Positions 1 to 7,298 of a DNA stretch of 64,000 nt are shown piece by piece (the first letter of the stretch is position 1; each line of letters opens with the position of its first letter). Both the position numbers and the translations under genes were made by a program. The DNA comes from Sacculina carcini (taxonomy: Eukaryota > Arthropoda > Thecostraca > Sacculinidae): positions 6,548,287-6,612,286 of the forward strand of contig OU696578.1 in the NCBI GenBank assembly GCA_916048095.2. Direction: 5' to 3'. A model generated the notes under the pieces. It did not search any database. It had not been told where the DNA came from and was given only the letters and a program-made list of their open reading frames with translations.

Positions 1-527
1 GCCTGTCATACACGGGCGCGCAGCAGCTAAACAGTATGTACAAGCGGACAAAGCTAAACAGTTATTACAGAAACAATAAAAAGAACACATGAATGAATAA
101 ATATTACACGATTCAAATAACTCAATGAACACATTTACACAATGAGAAGAACACATTGAAGGGTGATTGAAGAACACAATAACAGAGAACAATAAACATA
201 ATTAGACTAAAACATAGGTAAACACGAACATACATGCATTCGCGCCCACACACATATCAGAGAGAGGCAAAAGGAGTCAAGGAATGAGTCACGGGATCAA
301 AGGAAATTTCCACAAGATGTTTACGTAGAGAAGAGGTAAAAGATCGATACGTGAGCGAGGAGGTGATATGAGAAGGGAGCGAGTTATATAATCGAGGACC
401 GTAGAAGGTTCTCAAAAGTTATATTACTAAGACATTACTCACTGATTAATAACATTGTACACAAAGACAAATATCACTTAGATGATAACTGAACGTCTGC
501 AGCTATTTTCCTGAACAGAGACCATTC

Positions 528-1123
528 CCACAACAAAACAACAATGGAATTGGTCCTTACAACTTCCACTGCAACGAAAATAAGACACCAGAATAAGCAC
601 TCAAGTAAATAAAGGCCCCAATAAGACTTATTAAATCAATGTGAACTTAGAATATGACAGCAAGAAACTATTCAAACAACAAATGCAATTTCATAACAGA
701 TAATAACAAACCCTACACGTTTCAGTGAAGGAATAAATATTCAGTGAAGGCATTGAATGCCTTAAACGCGTGGCAAACGTCAGGTCGCCATCCGTTCCAG
801 GTCGCCATCCGTTCCGTTGTGACGGCCCAAGATGCGACCTGGCCCAAGATGCGACCTCGACGCTTGCGACGCGTATAAGGCATTCAATGCCTTCACTGAA
901 TATTCATTCCTTCACTGAAACTTGTAGGGTCTGTTATTATCTGTTATGAAATTGCATTTGTTGTTTGAATAGTTTCTTGCTGTCATGTTCTGAGTTCACA
1001 TTGATTTAATAAGTCTTATTGGGGCCTATATTTACTTGAGTGCTTATTCTGGTGTCTTATTTTCGTTGCAGTGGAAGTTGTTTGGACCAATTCCATTGTT
1101 TGTTGTGTTTTGTTGTGCGATTG
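528..1123. repeat. Fold-back palindrome, unit 1 (about 285-bp arms)
   Basis: The left arm (from about 528) reappears reverse-complemented in the right arm, which ends near 1123. The centre is near 838. The inner part of each arm holds a doubled 17-18 bp motif (AGGTCGCCATCCGTTCC on the left, GGCCCAAGATGCGACCT on the right). Long terminal inverted repeats with internal direct repeats are typical of Foldback-like transposons. No transposase is visible between the arms. Confidence 0.75.
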
Positions 1124-1435
1124 ATTCTGATAGCTGTTTGTTAATACCGCAGGTCATTAACTGGTTAAACTGATAAGCGCACGTTTATTTTCTGCTGCCT
1201 GTTGTTTTCGGCAATCTTTTAGCTTTCTCATGTGTGCTTGATCTGGTTTTGATGTTTCTGTATATTGTGTGTGTATACGTGTTTGCTACATTTGATCCAT
1301 TCTATTTATTCTTGCCGTTGATTATTTGTGCTCACATATGTGGTTATATGCGCTATACGAAATATATTATTGCTTCATTGGTCTTGTTGCTTTGTTGGTT
1401 AGTACACGAGTTAAACTGTTTTCCCTGGTGGTTAA

Positions 1436-1767
1436 TAGGTTAAATGCCTAAGTGACAGCTGCTACATGGGAAGAAGCCGAAGCTTATGAACACACAGGTG
1501 TGCCCCGTGCAGCTCGCTGCCACCGCATAACCGACCCTCTCCACGCTATGGCGCCACAAGGACGTAAGACGTATTAGAGAGGGCCACCTCCCGAGAATGC
1601 ATGGCACAACCCATTACTGATATCTGGTACCATCATTTTCTGCTGGGTGGACAGGGGCTGTGGGATTGTAGAATTCGCCCAATGAAATTCTGCTCCGCCG
1701 GGTTTAGAACCACGGACCTCCCGCTTGTGAGGCGGGTGTGCTAACAACTGTACCACGGAGTCCACAA
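1436..1767 (-). mobile_element. tRNA-Val-derived SINE, copy 1
   Basis: Read on the minus strand, the head (from about 1765 down) is a tRNA-Val-like cloverleaf with a CAC anticodon in a CCCGC/GCGGG stem. It has an A box TGGTACAGTTG and a decayed B box GGTTCTAAACC. A roughly 260-bp body follows. The whole 332 bp is repeated at 45220-45551. Unit 2 of the array lacks it at the matching place (near 4266), which is an empty site. Short GGTGG repeats flank the insertion. Confidence 0.85.
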
Positions 1768-1826
1768 AAGGGTGGTGGGCTTTATGTTGGTCAAACGGTG
1801 ACGTGATTGATACGAGTGTCGAGAAA

Positions 1827-1957
1827 GTATTTCTGTGCTGGCCGTGACTGCGAAAACCCGTGTGGCGGCCGGACCTGCGGTGTGCCAGCCGGGACCGTGA
1901 GGCTTTGCCCCCGCAAAATTACACGCGAACATAGCCTTCTCTACTGATGTGTTTAAA
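1827..1957 (+). mobile_element. 5'-truncated fragment of the second SINE family
   Basis: This segment matches the body and 3' part of the SINE at 32051-32345 in the opposite orientation: the GGCCGTGACTGCGAAAACC block, the AGGCTTTGCCCCCGC block and the tail ending near TTTAAATGC. The tRNA-like head is missing. A matching fragment occupies the same place in the next tandem unit. Confidence 0.75.
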
Positions 1958-3469
1958 TGCGTATGGTCAACAATCTATATATGGTCAATATGTGGACAAA
2001 GTAGGCTACGCACACTAAAAACTATTGAAGTTCATGTAATTTAAAATCACTACTCTGGGGGATGTGAGGGTATATTTACAAACATCGCTGCCCTCCTCAA
2101 TAATCAAACATCAGATTCTCCAGTGGGCGTCCAAGTTCAAACTGCACGGTTGGTATAACACTTGTTCAGCATCAACCAATCTGATTCTACTCAGATTAGT
2201 GTTGAACACAATGTGTGTGTGTGTATGTGTATGCTCGAATTCCGTCGATGAGAAGCAGGTCACAGCGAGCAGCGTGGCAGCTATGAGACCCCGCCTCTGA
2301 GCGGATAATACTTTCCATAGTGAAGGGGGACCTGTAGTCATTGTGGACATGGACATCTGCATTCCACTCTGCTAGCCCCGTGGCAGAACAAGATTTGATT
2401 TAGTAAGAAATGGTGATGCTTTGATTGTAAGCCGAGCTGTAAATCAGCCATGCATTGTCAGAAAACAGTCACTCAAGAGACACTTCGACAGTCAACAATG
2501 AAGTAAATAATTGCAGAAGAATCTAAGGATGAACCAAGCCTGTGGGTCACTACAAATGACTCCTATGTGAATGCGCGTGTACACCTACACACATTTAAAA
2601 CGTGTGTAGGTAGCTTCGATTGGTACAGTCACCAATCGAAAAATGGGCCTTGAAGCGTTTTCCCTGAACATGCACATGCTCACGCGTAGAAAAACAAACC
2701 ACCAATCAACGATTTTATTCGGTTCAATTGCCAAACAAAACTCGTAAAAATAGTAAGAAATACAGGGCTGACAACATAATAGATGAAAAGGAGGAAAAAC
2801 GAAAACAGATGGAGCATGCAATGAACACATGTAGAAAAGACGCTCAGAACGAAATCCCCAAAAAACTCATGTTCGGGACCTACAATACGACTACACCACA
2901 AACACAGTAATGCAAGGTTCAGTTCAGTTCAGTGTATTTGTTATAGCGCCTGTCGTACACGGGCGCGCAGCAGCTAAACAGTATGTACAAGCGGACAAAG
3001 CTAAACAGTTATTACAGAAACAATAAAAAGAACACATGAATGAATAAATATTACACGATTCAAATAACTCAATGAACACATTTACACAATGAGAAGAACA
3101 CATTGAAGGGTGATTGAAGAACACAATAACAGAGAACAATAAACATAATTAGACTAAAACATAGATAAACACAAACATACATGCATTCGCGCCCACACAC
3201 ATATCAGAGAGAGGCAAAAGGAGTTAAGGAATGAGTCACGGGATCAAAGGAAATTTCCACAAGATGTTTACGTAGAGAAGAGGTACAAGATCGATACGTG
3301 AGCGAGGAGGTGATATGAGAAGGGAGCGAGTTATATAATCGAGGACCGTAAAAGGTTCTCAAAAGTTATATTACAAAGACATTAATCACTGATTAATAAC
3401 ATTGTACACAAAGAAAATATCACTTAGATGATAACTGAACGTCTGCAGCTATGTTCCTGAACAGAGACC

Positions 3470-3957
3470 ATTCCCACAACAAAACAACAATGGAATTGGT
3501 CCTTACAACTTCCACTGCAACGAAAATAAGACACCAGAATAAGCACTCAAGTAGATAAAGGCCCCAATAAGACTTATTAAATCAATGTGAACTTAGAATA
3601 TGATGGCAAGAAACTATTCAAACAACAAATGCAATTTCATAACAGATAATAACAAACCCTCCACGTTTCAGTGAAGGAATTAATCTTCAGTGAAGGCATT
3701 CAATGCCTTCACTGAATATTTATTCCTTCACTGAAACTTGTAGGGTCTGTTATGAAATTGCATTTGTTGTTTGAATAGTCTCTTGCTGTCATATTCTGAG
3801 TTCGCATTGATTTAATACGTCTTATTGGGGCCTTTATTTACTTGAGTGCTTATTCTGGTGTCATATTTTGTTGCAGTGGAAGTTGTATGGACCAATTCCA
3901 ATTACAATCCAATTCAAAACCAATTCCATTGTTTGTTGTGTTTTGTTGTGGGAATGG
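3470..3957. repeat. Fold-back palindrome, unit 2, short centre
   Basis: The arms are the same as in unit 1, but the centre is reduced to the small palindrome GGCATTCAATGCC. The doubled motifs of unit 1 are absent. The loss looks like a deletion across a hairpin. Confidence 0.75.
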
Positions 3958-4317
3958 CTTTGATAGCTGTTTGGTTTGTTAATACCACAGGTGATTAATA
4001 GGTTGAACTGATAAGCGCACGTTTGTTTTCTGCTGCATGTTGTTTTCAGCAATCTTTTAGCTTTCTCTTGTGTGCTTGATCTGGTTTTGATGTTACTGTA
4101 TATTGTGTGTATACGTGTTTGCTACATTGGATCCATTTTATTTATTCTTGCCGTTGATAATTTGTGCTCGCATATGTGGTTATATGCGCTAAACGAAATA
4201 TATTTTTGCTTGATTGGTCTTGTTGCTTTGTTGGTTAGTACACGAGTTAAACTGTTTTCCCTGGTGATGGGCTTTATGTTGGTCAAACAGTGACGTGATT
4301 GATACGAGTGTCGAGAA

Positions 4318-4452
4318 AGTATTTCTGTGCTGGCCGTGACTGCGAAAACCCGTATGGCGGCCGGACCTGCGGTGTGCCAGCCGGAGCCGTGAGGCTTTGC
4401 ACCCGCAAAATTACACGCGAACATAGCCTTCTCTACTGATGTGTTTAAATGC
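4318..4452 (+). mobile_element. SINE fragment, second tandem unit
   Basis: Near-identical copy of the fragment at 1827-1957, carried along by the duplication of the unit. Confidence 0.7.
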
Positions 4453-5911
4453 GTATGGTCAACAATCTATATATATGGTCAATATGTGGATAAAGTACGC
4501 ACACTAAAAACTATTGAAGTTCATTTAATTTAAAATCACTACTCTGGGGGATGTGAGGGTATATTTACTAACATCGCTGCCCTCTTCAATAATCAAACAT
4601 CAGATTATCCAGTGGGCGTCCAAGTTCAAACTGTATAGTTAGTATAACACTTGTTCAGCATCAACCAATCGGATTCTACTCAGATTAGTGTTGAACACAA
4701 TGTGTGTGTGTCTGTGTATGCTAGAATTCCGTCCATGAGAAGCAGGTCACAGCGAGCAGCGTGGCAGCTATGAGACCCCGCCTCTGAGCGGATAATACTT
4801 TCCATAGCAAGATTTGATTTAGTAAGAAATGGTGATGCTTTGATTGTAAGGCGAGCTGTAAATCAGCCATGCATTCTCAGAAAACAGTCACTCAAGAGAC
4901 ACTTCGACAGTCAACAATGAACTAAAAAATTGCAGAAGAATCTAAGGATGAACCAAGCCTGTGGTTCACTACAAATGACTCCTATGTGAATGCGCGTGTT
5001 TGTGAATGCGCGCACATGCGCGTGTACACCTACACACATTTAAAACGTGTGTAGGTAGCTTCGATTGGTACATTCACCAATCGAAAAATGGGTCTTGAAG
5101 CGTTTTCCCTAAATATGCACATGCTCACGCGTAGAAAAACAAACCACCAATCAACGATTTTATTCGGTTCAATTGCCAAACAAAACTCGTAAAAATAGTA
5201 AGAAATACAGGGCTGACAACATAATAGATGAAAAGGAGGAAAAACGAAAACAGATGGAGCATGCAATGAACACATGTAGAAAAGACGCTCAGAACGAAAT
5301 CTCCAAAAAACTCATGTTCGGGACCTACAATACGACTACACCACAAACACAGTAATGCAAGGTTCAGTTCAGTTCAGTGTATTTGTTATAGCGCCTGTCA
5401 TACACGGGCGCGCAGCAGCTAAACAGTATGTACAAGCGGACAAAGCTAAACAGTTATTACAGAAACAATAAAAAGAACACATGAATGAATAAATATTACA
5501 CGATTCAAATAACACAATGAACACATTTACACAATGAGAAGAACACATTGAAGGGTGATTGAAGAACACAATAAGAGAGAACAATAAACATAATTAGACT
5601 AAAACATAGGTAAACACAAACATACATGCATTCGCGCCCACACACATATCAGAGAGAGGCAAAAGGAGTCAAGAAATGAGTCACGGGATCAAAGGAAATT
5701 TCCACAAGATGTTTACGTAGAGAAGAGGTAAAAGATTGATACGTGAGCGAGGTGATATGAGAAGGGAGCGAGTTATATAATCGAGGACCGTAGAAGGTTC
5801 TCAAAAGTTATATTACTAAGACATTACTCACTGATTAATAACATTGTACACAAAGACAATTATCACTTAGATGATAACTGAACGTCTGCAGCTATTTTCC
5901 TGAACAGAGAC

Positions 5912-6196
5912 CATTCCCACAACAAAACAACAATGGAATTGGTCCTTACAACTTCCACTGCAACGAAAATAAGACACCAGAATAAGCACTCAAGTAAATA
6001 AAGGCCCCAATAAGACTTATTAAATCAATGTGAACTTAGAATATGATGGCAAGAATCTATTCAAACAACAAATGCAATTTCATAACAGATAATAACAAAC
6101 CCTCCACGTTTCAGTGAAGGAATTAATCTTCAGTGAAGGCATTGAATGCCTTAAACGCGTCGCAAACGTCAGGTCGCCATCCGTTCCAGGTCGCCA
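5912..6196. repeat. Left arm of fold-back palindrome, unit 3
   Basis: The left arm and the doubled AGGTCGCCATCCGTTCC motif are present, but the right arm is absent. The array is broken here, and a GTCACACC microsatellite follows. Confidence 0.7.
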
Positions 6197-6203
6197 TCCG
6201 TTC

Positions 6204-6239
6204 CGTCACACCGTCACACCGTCACACCGTCACACCGTC
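6204..6239. repeat. GTCACACC tandem repeat
   Basis: About four and a half copies of an 8-bp GTCACACC unit lie between the broken palindrome and the LTR retrotransposon. Confidence 0.8.
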
Positions 6240-6266
6240 TCCTCGCGTCTTGACATACTAAGTACG

Positions 6267-6556
6267 TGTATTTACTATTTCTTGTATTGTTAACTGTTCA
6301 ATTAATCGCTTCCAATTGTTTGTGCGTTCATATTTGTTTCATTGTATGTATGGATATGCTGCGTGTATGATGGTTGCTATAGCAACCAGCAATCAACAAT
6401 GTCGCGAGATGAGCGAGTTTAGTTGGCTGAAGTAAGAGAGTGTAGTGTGGAGTATGGAATGATTGTCGCTGTAATTTGTTGTATTAGGAGATAGTTGTCG
6501 TTATTCATTGTGTATTTTTATATTAAATATAGCGAAAACTGAACAAAAGGATTTCA
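6267..6556 (+). repeat. 5' LTR
   Basis: Begins TGTATTTACTATTTC and ends GGATTTCA. It contains the perfect 16-bp palindrome GGTTGCTATAGCAACC at 6372-6387. The 3' LTR is the only other close copy in the window. Confidence 0.96.
6372..6387. promoter_or_regulatory. Palindromic X-box-like site in the LTR
   Basis: GGTTGCTATAGCAACC is a perfect palindrome. Its inner 14 bp fit the DAF-19/RFX X-box consensus GTHNYYATRRNAAC at every position. It is repeated in the 3' LTR at 10368-10383. Use as an RFX site is an inference from the motif. Confidence 0.5.
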
Positions 6557-6568
6557 AGCTATTTCGGC
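6557..6568 (+). other. Putative primer-binding site complementary to tRNA-Phe nt 1-12
   Basis: The 12 nt immediately after the 5' LTR, AGCTATTTCGGC, are the exact complement of GCCGAAATAGCT, the conserved first 12 nt of animal tRNA-Phe. They are not complementary to a tRNA 3' end, and no TGG start is present. The polarity is right for priming: the 3' end of a 5' tRNA fragment cut after U12 would lie exactly at the LTR edge. The same 12 nt follow an LTR CA end in another family at 18773 and 33891. The gag ATG follows after 1 nt. Confidence 0.65.
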
Positions 6569-6569
6569 C

Positions 6570-7298
6570 ATGAGCGGCAACATAAAGCTCGGTGATGTGG
6601 TGCGGTGTTTTGACGGAACTGGTGACGTCGCACAATGGCTAGGAAAAATCAAGTTGGTGGCCGATTTGAAAGGCATCGATGATGTTGAAAAAATAATTCC
6701 TCTATTTCTCGAGGGTCCCGCATATGCTGTTTATTCGGAATTGGGCGATGCTGAAAAGAGAGACTGTGAACAGATCGAGGCGGCTTTGTTGTCAGCATTT
6801 GCCATAAACAGTTTCCAGGCATATGAAGAGCTGAAAATGCGGGTATGGAAAGATGAGCCGGTCGACGTTTATCTAACGGATCTTCGCCGTCTGGCACGAC
6901 TTGCTGGCATCGAATCAGACGTATTGTTGCTGAGGGCTTTTGTGACCGGTTTACCGGCAGTTATATCACGTGAGCTGCGTGCTATGACAAGAATTGAATG
7001 TTTGCCATTGTCTGATGTATTGCAACGAGCTCGCAGTTTTATGGCAGAGCTACATGGTCCTTCAACTGCAGCTGTGACCTCTGGCAGTAAAGCAACCAGA
7101 CAACGAGAAAACCCGAGTCAGTCCGTGCGCTGTTTCCGATGTGGTGGACCACACATGATGAGATTCTGCAGGCTGAAACCGAATATCAGTTGCTGGTTAT
7201 GTCAGAAAGAAGGTCATATGGCCAGGATGTGTCCCAATGCTCCGGGAAACGTGAGTGGAGGAGTTTCTGCGCCGGAAGTTCCTCCGAGTCATCTATAA
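6570..7298 (+). CDS. gag: Gag (nucleocapsid-type) protein of LTR retrotransposon
   Basis: The 242-residue product is the structural protein that would package element RNA. Residues 1 to about 170 look like a gypsy-type capsid region. The C-terminal part has two CCHC zinc knuckles: CFRCGGPHMMRFC (C-X2-C-X3-H-X4-C) and CWLCQKEGHMARMC (C-X2-C-X4-H-X4-C). The start is the first ATG after the LTR, only 13 nt downstream of it, which leaves almost no leader. The frame ends at 7298. The last 49 nt or so lie past the slippery site at 7244 and overlap pol in the -1 frame. A diverged relative of this gag is split between 29066-29185 and 19685-20355 on the minus strand. Confidence 0.93.
   Translation: MSGNIKLGDVVRCFDGTGDVAQWLGKIKLVADLKGIDDVEKIIPLFLEGPAYAVYSELGDAEKRDCEQIEAALLSAFAINSFQAYEELKMRVWKDEPVDVYLTDLRRLARLAGIESDVLLLRAFVTGLPAVISRELRAMTRIECLPLSDVLQRARSFMAELHGPSTAAVTSGSKATRQRENPSQSVRCFRCGGPHMMRFCRLKPNISCWLCQKEGHMARMCPNAPGNVSGGVSAPEVPPSHL
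7244..7285 (+). promoter_or_regulatory. -1 ribosomal frameshift signal (GGGAAAC + hairpin)
   Basis: The heptamer G GGA AAC at 7244-7250 is phased as X XXY YYZ in the gag frame (codons GGA, AAC). Slipping back one nucleotide gives GGG AAA in the pol frame. After a 6-nt spacer (7251-7256), the segment 7257-7285 can fold: GGAGGA (7257-7262) pairs with TCCTCC (7280-7285), and the stem continues through two G-U pairs and three Watson-Crick pairs to a 7-nt loop. Heptamer, spacer and stem are those of a classical -1 signal. An old relative has the same heptamer at 19691-19697. Confidence 0.85.

Larger units (their letters stand above)
1..6196. repeat. Tandem array of a 2.4-2.9 kb unit, three copies
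   Basis: The same sequence restarts at 1, 2948 and 5393, each beginning with a block rich in GGGCGCGC and CAGCAGCTAA. Unit 1 (1-2947) and unit 2 (2948-5392) are complete and differ mainly by a SINE insertion in unit 1 and by the length of the spacer in the central palindrome. Unit 3 stops near 6196, just before the LTR retrotransposon. The first two units carry a fold-back palindrome, a SINE fragment, a short GT microsatellite and an A-rich segment with no convincing protein. The motif TGTATTTGTTATAGCGC just before units 2 and 3 resembles the tail of a non-LTR remnant at 60718. No host gene is visible here. Confidence 0.85.

Noticed and set aside
1700..1765. tRNA-Val gene
   Set aside because: The tRNA-like head is fused to a repeated 260-bp body and has a decayed B box. 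It is part of a SINE with a second copy at 45220.
6557..6568. Tf1-like self-priming as explanation of the primer site
   Set aside because: The LTR contains no GCCGAAATAGCT or close match at a plausible transcript start, so the element's own RNA end is not complementary to the site.
7139..7249. Independent start of pol at the Met codon 7139
   Set aside because: This part of the pol frame lies under the gag zinc knuckles and precedes the slippery site. Frameshifting explains pol expression better.
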